NCBI GenBank assembly: GCA_031556035.1
Contig: JAVBTT010000011.1
Location: 17,674-81,673, forward strand
Direction: 5' to 3'
From: JAVBTT01 sp031556035
Lineage (GTDB): Bacteria > Bacillota > Clostridia > Oscillospirales > UBA929
DNA: 64,000 nucleotides
The notes beneath the pieces are model-generated. The model made no database searches. It was not told where the DNA came from and saw only the letters and a list, made by a program, of their open reading frames with translations. Every line of letters begins with the position of its first letter. Position 1 is the stretch's first letter. Below are positions 17,679-26,038 of the stretch, piece after piece. A program made the translations under genes and the position numbers.

Positions 17679-19040
17679 CTACCTCAATTCGGATAACAGT
17701 GCCCTGGTCTCCGATTCTGCGTCCGCGCCGTTGAGAACGTGCTCACGCCCGGTGCGCATGACTTGCTTCAGTTTTTTCTCGTAATCCTTGCTCATTGCGT
17801 CAAATTCATCAAAAACGGGAGCAATCATGAAATCATATTCATGATACATCTCAGCCGCTGTGATTAGTAGCTTCTTTACGTTATCCAGCTGAGCCGTCTC
17901 AATTTCCCTTGCCATATCCTCCTCAAAGGCTTTTTTCGTTACGGGCAGGTAGCCGGTCGAGGATACAAACCGCATGTTTTGCGAAGGCTCTGTAAGCCAT
18001 TTCAGGAAGACAGCCGCCGCGTATTCCTTCTGCCCGGTACTTTTGGAAACGGCCATACCGGCGCCTCGCTGAAGGGCGATCTTGTCCCCCCCTTCAAATA
18101 CAGGATATGGCAAAACGGTAAAAGTAACATTCTCAACCCGGTTATCGGGATATGTAATCGTGTCGCCATAGAACAAAATTCCGGCAGTCGAACCGGTGGA
18201 ACATACGATATCGCCAGTTTTGGAAAGGTCAGAGCTGTAGCCGTCCGTTACCGCATACCCGCCTGACAGAGCGGGCAGGACAGAAAAATCCCATACACGC
18301 CCGAAAGCCGGAGAGTCGGTTTTTATTCCTTCGGCGGAGATAAACCCGGAACCCATTTGCCTTGAACCCACCATCGCTATATTAACCCATGAGTCTGCGG
18401 TATAAAAAGTCTTTCCGTCATTCGGAACGTCAGGAGTTTGCCCGTTTGTCCAATCGTAATACATTTTTGCCGCCTGTGCCAGACCCTCAAAGGTTGCCAA
18501 GCTGTCAATTTTTACACCGGTTGCCGTGGAAAAACGATCAAAGAGAGTCTGATTGACAAACAAAACCTCAGTTGATTTGGCCATCGGGAAAACATAGAGC
18601 TTGTTGTCCGGAAGCCGTCCTTCCTCAATAAATTGCGGCAAGTAGAGATCCAACTCATCCTTTGAAAAATATAAGTCAAGCGGAGCAAGCAGCTCCTTAT
18701 CCTTGAGCAAAATTGCCATTTTGGGATATATCGTCACAATATCAGGCATGGCGGGCGCACCGGGGTCGCCGTTTGCCACCATCGTCAGCTTTTCCTCCTG
18801 TTCCTTCATTGCCGTCACAGAGGTTACGCTGATCAGGATGCCCCTCCCCCTGCCGACAGTCGAGTTGAACTCGTCGATCAACTGATCCATCGTGGTCTGC
18901 ATTTGGCCTCCGTAATTATGCCACATGCTCAATGTAACGGGGTTTTTAGGATCAAGACCGCCGTCTCTTGGCGAACAGCCTGAAAAACCAAAGACAAGCG
19001 GTATGAGCATAAGCACTGAGAAAAACAGCTTGTTTTTCAT
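17679..19040 (-). CDS. Extracellular solute-binding lipoprotein (family 1, sugar type)
   Basis: Start ATG at 19040 follows AAGGGG and gives a lipoprotein signal peptide with lipobox GFSGC. The mature protein shows the family pattern VTLSMWHNYGGQMQTTMDQL and a late RFVSSTGYLPVTKKAF segment typical of carbohydrate-binding components of ABC importers. No permease or ATPase gene is nearby. The next genes, 38 bp downstream, encode a membrane LuxR-type sensor and an XRE regulator. It may therefore serve signalling rather than import, or use a permease encoded elsewhere. Confidence 0.88.
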   Translation of the reverse strand: MKNKLFFSVLMLIPLVFGFSGCSPRDGGLDPKNPVTLSMWHNYGGQMQTTMDQLIDEFNSTVGRGRGILISVTSVTAMKEQEEKLTMVANGDPGAPAMPDIVTIYPKMAILLKDKELLAPLDLYFSKDELDLYLPQFIEEGRLPDNKLYVFPMAKSTEVLFVNQTLFDRFSTATGVKIDSLATFEGLAQAAKMYYDWTNGQTPDVPNDGKTFYTADSWVNIAMVGSRQMGSGFISAEGIKTDSPAFGRVWDFSVLPALSGGYAVTDGYSSDLSKTGDIVCSTGSTAGILFYGDTITYPDNRVENVTFTVLPYPVFEGGDKIALQRGAGMAVSKSTGQKEYAAAVFLKWLTEPSQNMRFVSSTGYLPVTKKAFEEDMAREIETAQLDNVKKLLITAAEMYHEYDFMIAPVFDEFDAMSKDYEKKLKQVMRTGREHVLNGADAESETRALLSELR

Positions 19041-19210
19041 ATATGTATCCCCTTTTTTCAGAATCACCTGATAAATCACCCGGGTTTTCCATATAAATCA
19101 CCCTAGGGATGATTACAAGCCCTTAAAAAAAATGTATAGTGGACACTAGGAGGCTTGACATATTATAACATGCTTATCTAACTGAGTCAATATGGGGGGT
19201 GGTGGGGAGT

Positions 19211-19495
19211 GTGGCTGCTGAATTTACATCAAAAAGCAGAGTGATGCGCCATGGAGACAAGTATATCTGCACCTTTTTCTGCGACCTGTGCGACTATGGA
19301 TACTCCGTGGACTCCGTTGCGGAGGAGAAGCTGAGAGACACTGTGATGAGGGCGGGAGAGGAGGCGAGGCGGCACTTTAACCTGTGTCACCGCTGTAGAA
19401 AATGGGTCTGTGACGAGCACTACAACGAAGACGTGATGATGTGCGTGGAATGCGCGCCAAAACTGATTAATTGGAGGAACAACAATGAGACGTAA
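19211..19495 (+). CDS. Small Cys-rich zinc-binding protein
   Basis: A protein of about 95 residues starting at GTG (19211, behind GGTGG; GTG at 19199 is possible). It has no signal peptide. Cysteine/histidine motifs are FFCDLCDYGYS, then RHFNLCHRCRKWVCDEHYNED and CVECAP. The same arrangement (FYCDNCQDGY, RHFHRCHSCFKYVCDACHNED, CVGCAP) opens the protein at 21728, so the two are paralogues. The last 11 bp overlap the start of the fibro-slime SLH gene, implying coupled translation of a cytoplasmic protein with a secreted one. Function unknown. A possible TTGACA box lies at 19155. Confidence 0.72.
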   Translation: MAAEFTSKSRVMRHGDKYICTFFCDLCDYGYSVDSVAEEKLRDTVMRAGEEARRHFNLCHRCRKWVCDEHYNEDVMMCVECAPKLINWRNNNET

Positions 19496-20819
19496 AATCA
19501 CCGTAGCCCTGCTTTCCCTGGCGATGGTTCTGTCCATGCTGCCCATGAGCGCGGTGGCGGCGGACAACGTAACTCTGGATATAACCGTTCGCGATTTCAA
19601 GGCGGACGGGCTGCTTTTCGAGGGGGAAATCTATGACGGCGAGGGACTTGTGCAGAAAACTCTTGGCACGGACAAAAAACCGGTTTTCGTTCTCGCACGT
19701 TGGCAAGAAATATATGGCTCCGCCGTAACGCAAGATATGTTGAAATCTTTTTTTAACGATGTTACGGGCAAAAACATGCGCACGGAAAAAGAGCTGACCA
19801 TGAGCGCGGCTCAGGAAGCGGGTTATTACGAGATCAACTCTGATATCGATGCGCAGGGTAACCCGGCCAGCGGCTTTTTCCCGATAGACAACGAGCTTTT
19901 CGGCAATGAGGGAAATGAGCACAATTTCCACTTTTCGGTGGAAGTTCACACGAGGTTCAAGTATGTGCAGGGCGCGACTTTTGAATTTAATGGAGACGAT
20001 GATTTCTGGATATTTTTCAACGGCCAGCTGGTTCTCGACCTGGGCGGCGTTCACAGCAACATCGGCGGCAGCGTCTCAGTTGATGAATTGGCAGGACAGC
20101 TTGGTATTAAACCCGGAGATACTATAACATTTGACATGTTCTATATGGAACGCCATTTAGACGGCTCGAATCTGCGCATGAAAACTAACTTTGAATTTCT
20201 AAACCTCCAAGCCTCGGCCTGGGCGACGGAAAACCTCCAGAAGGCCTCGGATATGGGCCTCATCCCCGACGTACTCATGACTGCCGATCTGACAAAGTCC
20301 ATCACCCGCGCCGAGTTCGCCGCGGTGTGCGTGAAGACATACGAAAATCTCTCCGGGCTCAAGGCCATTCCCGCCGTGGTCAACCCCTTTAAGGACACGG
20401 CCGACGTGGAGGTTCTGAAGGCGTACAACACCGGCCTGATGGCGGGAGTGTCGGCGGACAAGTTCGATCCGGACAAGATACTGAACCGTGAGCAGGCGGC
20501 AACGGCGCTTACAAACGTGTTCAAGCGCGTGGCTATACCGAACTGGCAAAGCGGGGTCAGCTACACACTGAATTTCACAATGCCGGCCAAGTTCTCCGAC
20601 GACGACAAAATATCCTCCTGGGCGAAGGACCCGGTCTACTTTATGGTGTCCAACGGGATTATAAGCGGCATGGGCAACAACACATTCGCTCCCAGGAACA
20701 CAACTACGGCGCAGGAGGCTCAGCACTACGCCGACGCCACCCGCGAGCAGGCGCTGGTCATCGCCGTGAAGATGGTGGAAAATCTCAAGGGCAAGGCGGC
20801 GGACTACACAGCGAAATAA
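19485..20819 (+). CDS. Fibro-slime domain surface protein with SLH domains
   Basis: The 444-residue precursor has a signal peptide (ITVALLSLAMVLSMLPMS, cleaved near AVAA). A fibro-slime domain covers about residues 25-240: an opening RDFKADG, the central FEFNGDDDFWIFFNGQLVLD, and the closing FDMFYMERHLDGSNLRM. Three SLH repeats follow, including PFKDTADVEVLKAYNTGLMA and KFSDDDKISSWAKDPVYFMV. Fibro-slime domains occur in secreted adhesive or carbohydrate-binding proteins; here the SLH part would hold it on the cell wall. Start ATG has GGAGGA nine bases upstream, inside the overlapping zinc-protein gene. Confidence 0.88.
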   Translation: MRRKITVALLSLAMVLSMLPMSAVAADNVTLDITVRDFKADGLLFEGEIYDGEGLVQKTLGTDKKPVFVLARWQEIYGSAVTQDMLKSFFNDVTGKNMRTEKELTMSAAQEAGYYEINSDIDAQGNPASGFFPIDNELFGNEGNEHNFHFSVEVHTRFKYVQGATFEFNGDDDFWIFFNGQLVLDLGGVHSNIGGSVSVDELAGQLGIKPGDTITFDMFYMERHLDGSNLRMKTNFEFLNLQASAWATENLQKASDMGLIPDVLMTADLTKSITRAEFAAVCVKTYENLSGLKAIPAVVNPFKDTADVEVLKAYNTGLMAGVSADKFDPDKILNREQAATALTNVFKRVAIPNWQSGVSYTLNFTMPAKFSDDDKISSWAKDPVYFMVSNGIISGMGNNTFAPRNTTTAQEAQHYADATREQALVIAVKMVENLKGKAADYTAK

Positions 20820-20826
20820 TACAAAT

Positions 20827-20870
20827 AAACAGTCGGCGGGCGGCGAATGCCGCCCACCGACTGTTTGTTT
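20827..20870 (+). terminator. Terminator after the fibro-slime SLH gene
   Basis: A near-perfect stem, AAACAGTCGGCGGGCGGC against GCCGCCCACCGACTGTTT around GAAT, ends in GTTT. Confidence 0.75.
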
Positions 20871-20906
20871 ATAGAACGCAGTCGAAATTGAAAGGGGTAA
20901 ATACTG

Positions 20907-21380
20907 ATGGCAGGCAATCTTTTTGGCGGTCTCGGCGGGCTGATGAAGGGCCTTTCCGGCCTTATGCCGCAGGATGACCCGCAGGTCAAGCTGATGAACG
21001 CGCAGAGTGAACTCGATGATTTAAAAATGCAGGAGCAGGAGCTTTTCGCCGAAATCGGCAGGCAGGCGTATTCCGCCAATCCGGGCGCGTACCCGCAATC
21101 GGATAAGCTTAGACTTGTACAAATGAATATTATGGACGCTGAAAAAAGGCTTGACGCATGTAATCTGGAAAAGCAAGCGGCCGAAGCGGCAAAAAAATCG
21201 CAGGAGGAAGCGGCTGCCTGCCCGAGCTGCGGACACGTTAACCCTGAAGGGGTGAAGTTCTGCCAGGAATGCGGCGGAAAACTGACATCGGCTGGCAAAG
21301 CCTTCTGTACGTCCTGTGGCGCGGAGCTGGCTGCGGGAACGCGTTTTTGCGGCGAATGCGGAGGGAAACAGGGGGCGTAA
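20907..21380 (+). CDS. Zinc-ribbon protein with coiled-coil N-terminus
   Basis: A 157-residue protein without signal peptide. Residues 1-20 are Gly-rich (LFGGLGGLMKGLSGLM) and about 25-95 form an alpha-helical, probably coiled-coil segment (KLMNAQSELDDLKMQEQELF). Two zinc ribbons end the protein: CPSCGHVNPEGVKFCQECGG and CTSCGAELAAGTRFCGECGG. Such paired ribbons usually serve protein or nucleic-acid contacts. It begins a run of three zinc-ribbon genes spaced by 6 and 11 bp. Specific function unknown. Confidence 0.78.
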   Translation: MAGNLFGGLGGLMKGLSGLMPQDDPQVKLMNAQSELDDLKMQEQELFAEIGRQAYSANPGAYPQSDKLRLVQMNIMDAEKRLDACNLEKQAAEAAKKSQEEAAACPSCGHVNPEGVKFCQECGGKLTSAGKAFCTSCGAELAAGTRFCGECGGKQGA

Positions 21381-21386
21381 CGATAA

Positions 21387-21716
21387 ATGGCCACATATAA
21401 ACAACCATGTGCACACTGCAACGCCCTGCTTGAGCGTGACAGCCGCTTCTGTCCGTCCTGCGGCAGCCACAGCCCGTTTGGGTACGCCTGCCCATCCTGT
21501 CTGCGCCCGATTGAAAAAGGCTCGCGACTCTGCTCGGGATGCGGCGGGCCGCTTTATGTGGCCTGTCCTTTCTGCGGCAAGCAGACTTTCGTTCAAGAAA
21601 AATGCGAGCTGTGCGGCGTGAGCCTGATGCGTCACTGTAGGAACAAGCGCTGCGGGGTTCCGCAGTTTTTTGAAAACACCAAATGCACAGTCTGCGGGAA
21701 AAAAATCAGGGAATAG
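21387..21716 (+). CDS. Multi-zinc-ribbon protein
   Basis: The 109-residue protein is almost entirely Cys-rich: CAHCNALLERDSRFCPSCG, CPSCLRPIEKGSRLCSGCGG, CPFCGKQTFVQEKCELCG and a final CTVCGKK, so three to four zinc sites. There is no signal peptide or other domain. It follows the coiled-coil zinc-ribbon gene by 6 bp and precedes a third ribbon gene by 11 bp, so the three are probably one operon. Function unknown. Confidence 0.75.
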   Translation: MATYKQPCAHCNALLERDSRFCPSCGSHSPFGYACPSCLRPIEKGSRLCSGCGGPLYVACPFCGKQTFVQEKCELCGVSLMRHCRNKRCGVPQFFENTKCTVCGKKIRE

Positions 21717-21727
21717 GAGGAGAACGT

Positions 21728-22483
21728 ATGCTTAAGGCGTTTACGCGCAACTACGAGGACAATTCAACTGAAGCGGGTTTTCAGTTCACCTTTTACTGCG
21801 ACAATTGTCAGGACGGATATAAATCAAGCTTCATCGAAAGCGAAACCTATAAAAAAGGCAAGGGTATGCGCGGTCTTGCGCAAGGAGCGAGCATTCTTGG
21901 AAGCCTGATCGGGGGACGGGCTTACAATCTCGGGTATGCTGCCGAACGCGGCAGCAATGTACTCTCCGAGAGGTTTGAGGGCCGAAGCCCCGAATGGCAG
22001 AAGGAGCACGAGCAGGCGTTTGAACGTGCGCAAAACGAGGCGCAGCGGCACTTCCACCGCTGTCATTCCTGTTTTAAATATGTATGCGACGCCTGCCACA
22101 ACGAGGACGAAGGGCTGTGCGTCGGCTGTGCTCCAAGGCAAGAGATTTTCGTGGCCAAGGCCCGCGCCGACGCCATGCGGAGAAACATTGAGGATGCGGG
22201 AGCGTCAGCCACCGTTTGGCAGGACAAAATCGAGAGCAAGACTACAGTATGCCCTTCCTGCGGGAAGCCGGCGGGTACCGGCAAATTCTGTAACAACTGC
22301 GGCGCGAGTATGGATATGAATACCTGCGCAAAATGCGGGGCGAAAAATGCCAGATCTGTGCGTTTCTGCAACAATTGCGGCTCCCCTATGGCGCCGCCGC
22401 TTTCCGGCAAATGCCCCGGATGCGGGCAAGAGAATCATCCCGGTGTTAAATTTTGCGGAGGGTGCGGAACAAAACTGAATTAG
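21728..22483 (+). CDS. Zinc-binding protein, paralogue of the small protein at 19211
   Basis: Start ATG at 21728 has AGGAGGAG upstream and gives 251 residues. The N-terminal half repeats the 19211 protein's layout (FYCDNCQDGY, RHFHRCHSCFKYVCDACHNED, CVGCAP) with an inserted Gly-rich helix-like stretch (GLAQGASILGSLIGGRAYNL). The C-terminal part carries three tandem ribbons (CPSCGKPAGTGKFCNNCG, CAKCGAKNARSVRFCNNCG, CPGCGQENHPGVKFCGGCG). No signal peptide. It is the last gene before two SLH genes. The shared N-terminal domain with the gene two positions upstream suggests duplication within the island. Confidence 0.78.
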   Translation: MLKAFTRNYEDNSTEAGFQFTFYCDNCQDGYKSSFIESETYKKGKGMRGLAQGASILGSLIGGRAYNLGYAAERGSNVLSERFEGRSPEWQKEHEQAFERAQNEAQRHFHRCHSCFKYVCDACHNEDEGLCVGCAPRQEIFVAKARADAMRRNIEDAGASATVWQDKIESKTTVCPSCGKPAGTGKFCNNCGASMDMNTCAKCGAKNARSVRFCNNCGSPMAPPLSGKCPGCGQENHPGVKFCGGCGTKLN

Positions 22484-22547
22484 TGTGAGTTCCACCATGC
22501 GCTCCCAAATTGCGGATTCGATCAACCAACATCAGGAGGATTTTAAT

Positions 22548-23687
22548 ATGAGAAGAAAAGCCACCGTCCTGCTCCTGGCGCTTATACTTTGTATGAGTCT
22601 TGTCGTTCCCGCAGTGGCGGCGAATCCCGCGATCATTCCCATTACTACGATTGTGTTTTCACCGTCAACATTTTCCGAGTATACGCATACAGATGCGCAG
22701 AGTCCGGATTATCTGGAAATCGAGCTTACTAACGTATATGACCGCTTTGATTTGACAATAACCGAAGGTAATCAGGACGAAGGTGAATTGCTGGGTTCGT
22801 ATGAGCTGCATCTTTACTTGGGTGAAGGTGGAGCAGTCAAATTTACTCATGATATTTCGGGTCATCTCATTGGTGATATGGATAATCAGGTCATTGCCAG
22901 TATTGACGCAAAGGCCGGTGAAACTATTCGTTTGGAGGACTTAATAACCAAGCGGAAGAATCAGCTGGGGCAGCACGGCGTCGTAGAAGGCTGGGATCCG
23001 TCCCCAAACCGGATCATTACATATGTACCGAACGGGCTTATCGATGGCATGGCAATGCAGATTGTTGTTTTCTTTGCGCCCGCCAGTAAAGCGATTGCCG
23101 ACCTCTATGACGGCGGAAATGCAAATGCGCGCGCTTTATCCACCATTGTTAAAGCTTCTCCCGCTCCTGATCAGCCCTCCTCATGGGCTGTTGAACAGGT
23201 AAACGCGGCAATCGCAGCAAAGCTTGTCCCACAGGAGTTGCAGTCCAAGTATAAACAGCCTATCACCCGCGCCGAATTCTGCTCGCTGGCTGTGGCTCTG
23301 TATGAATCTCTTGCGAAAAATGTCATCACCGAACGCGTGACATTTGCCGACACCGCCGATATCAACGTGGAAAAAGCGGCGGCGATGGGAGTGGTGTCCG
23401 GAGTTGGCAACAACAAGTTTGACCCCGCAGGCAAGCTAACGCGCGAGCAAGCGGCGGTCATGCTTGCGGCTCTCGCTAAGGCTGTCGACAAACCGCTGCC
23501 CGAAACAGCGGCGACCTTTGTTGACACCTCGAAAATATCGTCATGGGCGGCTGTTCAGGTGGGGCAGATACAGGCGGCCGGCATTATGGGCGGCGTGGGA
23601 AACAACACATTTGCGCCGAAAGACCCATACACAAGGGAGCAGAGTATTATTACGATTATGAAGCTGTATAATGCGCTGAAGCAATAG
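22548..23687 (+). CDS. Secreted SLH-domain protein
   Basis: ATG at 22548 follows AGGAGG by seven bases. The 379-residue precursor has a signal peptide (ATVLLLALILCMSLVVPA), a beta-rich N-terminal domain of about 170 residues that I do not recognise, and three SLH repeats from about residue 210 (SWAVEQVNAAIAAKLVPQEL, FADTADINVEKAAAMGVVSG, FVDTSKISSWAAVQVGQIQA). The last 380 bp are nearly identical to the corresponding part of the next gene, although the N-terminal domains are unrelated. Confidence 0.83.
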   Translation: MRRKATVLLLALILCMSLVVPAVAANPAIIPITTIVFSPSTFSEYTHTDAQSPDYLEIELTNVYDRFDLTITEGNQDEGELLGSYELHLYLGEGGAVKFTHDISGHLIGDMDNQVIASIDAKAGETIRLEDLITKRKNQLGQHGVVEGWDPSPNRIITYVPNGLIDGMAMQIVVFFAPASKAIADLYDGGNANARALSTIVKASPAPDQPSSWAVEQVNAAIAAKLVPQELQSKYKQPITRAEFCSLAVALYESLAKNVITERVTFADTADINVEKAAAMGVVSGVGNNKFDPAGKLTREQAAVMLAALAKAVDKPLPETAATFVDTSKISSWAAVQVGQIQAAGIMGGVGNNTFAPKDPYTREQSIITIMKLYNALKQ

Positions 23688-23745
23688 CTTGCACTCTTGA
23701 ATTTGTTTGTACCGTTAACAGAACAAAAATATGGGGGTCAGTAAA

Positions 23746-25059
23746 ATGAAGAGGCGTATTCTCACACTGGTGCTCGCGTTTGCCCTCGTGTCTTCGCTGT
23801 TTTCCGCACTTCCTGCCCTAGCGGAAGAATATGACTCGGTAGAGTTTGGAAAGACATATACAGGACATATCCCACGGGAAAATGCAACTAACAGATATAC
23901 CATTGTTTTGCCTCAGCCGGGCAGACTGACCATCAGCACAACAATTCTCGGGCTAAGCGATGGCACGGAAGCGCCGTTCACAACACATTGGTATAACAGC
24001 GCGGGTGAAGTAATCTGGACTGGCTTCAGAGTGTTTGCCCCGTTCTCGGAAACAATGGATTTAGAGCCTGGTACGTATTACTATGAAAACGAAAGAACTG
24101 TCGGTTCAAATAAATACGGAAGCTTTAATATTGTGTTTGATTATATTGCCGCTGCCACCGACCGAACCTATGTACACAATATGCGAGCAAATGCGCCGTC
24201 GCTGTACTCAGACCTAGCGTTTACGGGATTTCTCAGTTATCAAAGCGATACCGATCTTTACAAAATTGAGTTATCGCAAGCGGGGAAGCTTACCGTAAAC
24301 CTCGATTACGAGCCGGTTTTAGGATTGAAGCATCTTACCAGACTTGATGTTTACGGCAGCACAGAGGAGCATATCGTTAGACTGGGAGGAAGCAGTCATT
24401 ATCCATCTCCGCCCTTTACTGATTCTGTGGATTTGGAAGCGGGTACATATTACATAAGAGCTTTAAGGGATACATTCTCCAGTTTTTCCGGCGGTGAAAC
24501 AGGCACATATATCATTAGAGCAACATTTCCGTCTTCGCAGAACCCCCCGTCCTCCTGGGCAGCCGATGCCGTCACCAGTGCCGCCGAGCTGGGGCTAATC
24601 CCCTACGCGCTCCGATCCGGCTACCCAACCCCTATCACCCGCGCCGACTTCTGCGCGCTTGCGGTCAAGGTTATCGAAGACATTCAGGGCGAGAAGATTG
24701 CCGAACGCGTGACCTTTGCCGACACCGCCGATATCAACGTGGAAAAAGCGGCGGCGATGGGAGTGGTGTCCGGAGTGGGCAACAACAGGTTTGACCCTAA
24801 TGGAAAATTAACGCGCGAGCAAGCGGCGGTCATGCTTGCGGCTCTCGCTAAGGCTGTCGGCAAACCGCTGCCCGAAAAAACTGCGACCTTTGCCGACAAT
24901 GAGAAAATATCGTCATGGGCGGCGGTACAGGTGGGGCAGATACAGGCGGCCGGCATTATGGGCGGCGTGGGGAACAACACGTTTGCGCCGAAAGACCCGT
25001 ACACAAGGGAGCAGAGCATTATTACGATTATGAAGCTGTATAATGCGCTAATACTATAA
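23746..25059 (+). CDS. Secreted protein with PPC-like domains and SLH anchor
   Basis: The start at 23746 is favoured over 23731 because GGGGG lies just upstream. The 437-residue precursor has a signal peptide (ILTLVLAFALVSSLFSALPA). Two repeated beta domains follow, of pre-peptidase C-terminal type (GHIPRENATNRYTIVLPQPG and FLSYQSDTDLYKIELSQAG, each closing with LEPGTYYYE or LEAGTYYIR). Three SLH repeats end the protein. PPC domains often help secreted proteins bind polymers. The SLH region duplicates that of the upstream gene. Confidence 0.82.
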   Translation: MKRRILTLVLAFALVSSLFSALPALAEEYDSVEFGKTYTGHIPRENATNRYTIVLPQPGRLTISTTILGLSDGTEAPFTTHWYNSAGEVIWTGFRVFAPFSETMDLEPGTYYYENERTVGSNKYGSFNIVFDYIAAATDRTYVHNMRANAPSLYSDLAFTGFLSYQSDTDLYKIELSQAGKLTVNLDYEPVLGLKHLTRLDVYGSTEEHIVRLGGSSHYPSPPFTDSVDLEAGTYYIRALRDTFSSFSGGETGTYIIRATFPSSQNPPSSWAADAVTSAAELGLIPYALRSGYPTPITRADFCALAVKVIEDIQGEKIAERVTFADTADINVEKAAAMGVVSGVGNNRFDPNGKLTREQAAVMLAALAKAVGKPLPEKTATFADNEKISSWAAVQVGQIQAAGIMGGVGNNTFAPKDPYTREQSIITIMKLYNALIL

Positions 25060-25088
25060 GCACATCAATAACACCTGTATAAAACCCC

Positions 25089-25574
25089 TCACCCTTTTAG
25101 TTCACCGCCATCGGGGCCGTATTTAAGGCGTTTGCCAGTGACGGAAGCTATATCTACCCTCCACACCGCCGTTCTTCCAAGATTAACTCTCAGCTCATCC
25201 TCAAACCCCTCCATATTGCCTGGGGTGTGCCGCATGCTGATAAGGCGCAGCGCCCGAATCTTTTCGGTTTCTCCGAGTACTTCCGAAGCTCGCCCGAATA
25301 TCACCGCCGACTCATATTCGACGCTGAATTTCCCTTCCGGTACGCGCGTCTCACCAACACAGGCCAGGCACACATCGGGTCTGCGGCGCATATTGTCGGT
25401 CTTTTGCCCCGACATAGCGCAGTGGAAATAGACGCTCATGCCTTCGCGCGCAATAGATACCGGAACACAGTAAGGCGCTCCGTCATTATTTGAGGTTCCG
25501 AGGGTAGCGAACACACACTTATCCACTATTTGAAGCGCAAATTCCTCAGGCATTTCTCTGTCTTTTCTTCTCAT
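25089..25574 (-). CDS. Pyridoxamine 5'-phosphate oxidase-family flavoprotein
   Basis: A 161-residue split-barrel FMN-binding protein of the NimA/PNPOx-like group, seen in the opening MPEEFALQIVDKCVFATLGT, the FMN-contact segment GAPYCVPVSIARE, YFHCAMSGQKTDNMRRRPDV and the closing AVWRVDIASVTGKR. Members reduce or bind flavins and small ligands; the substrate cannot be read from sequence. It is a single gene convergent with the SLH gene. Confidence 0.85.
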   Translation of the reverse strand: MRRKDREMPEEFALQIVDKCVFATLGTSNNDGAPYCVPVSIAREGMSVYFHCAMSGQKTDNMRRRPDVCLACVGETRVPEGKFSVEYESAVIFGRASEVLGETEKIRALRLISMRHTPGNMEGFEDELRVNLGRTAVWRVDIASVTGKRLKYGPDGGELKG

Positions 25575-25628
25575 CGGCGGCCTCCTGATATTTTAGGATT
25601 TCGGCTATACAGCGCCCATGCATGTAGT

Positions 25629-25737
25629 CTACACTCATCTCATGTCGGAGGGAAGATTTATTATTCCGCCACCTAACAATTGCAGCGATCAACAACTTCG
25701 TGTTGCGGAATAATATTGATTTTAACACATATTACGG
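25629..25737. repeat. Palindromic repeat element, copy A5 (degenerate)
   Basis: The left arm CTACACTCATCTCATG resembles the left arm of copy A3. A perfect 11-bp stem follows (TATTATTCCGC, arms 25659-25669 and 25705-25715). The right arm GATTTTAACACATATTACG matches the family weakly. The spacer contains GCAGCGATCAAC, close to GCGAGCGATCAAC in copy A2. Confidence 0.45.
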
Positions 25738-25920
25738 CGCCTGTGACATCTGCAAAATTGCTACTGTTTAGTGGCGCTGTAATATCATAATCAAAAAACC
25801 TCACCGAGGCAAGCTTTTTCCGATTATTTTATCTACACTGCAAATAGCCCTGCAAGTATCGATTTGCAAAACAAAAGAATTCTCCTACCCCTGCCTTCCC
25901 CCCGCAAGAGCAGGAAGATT

Positions 25921-25977
25921 AGGGTGAGCTTTTGGGCCGCCTTGTACGGCCCCAAAGCTCACCCTGGTTTATTTTTT
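25921..25977 (+). terminator. Orphan terminator-like hairpin in the 25575-26295 gap
   Basis: The stem AGGGTGAGCTTTTGGGCCG pairs with its near-complement (to 25965) and is followed on the plus strand by GGTTTATTTTTTC, as in an intrinsic terminator. No plus-strand gene precedes it within 860 bp, so it may end a small RNA or an unseen transcript. Confidence 0.45.
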
Positions 25978-26038
25978 CAAAGGCAAGAAATATAAAAATT
26001 TCAGAATTGCCGGGTCGTGCCAGCCATCACCATATAAT

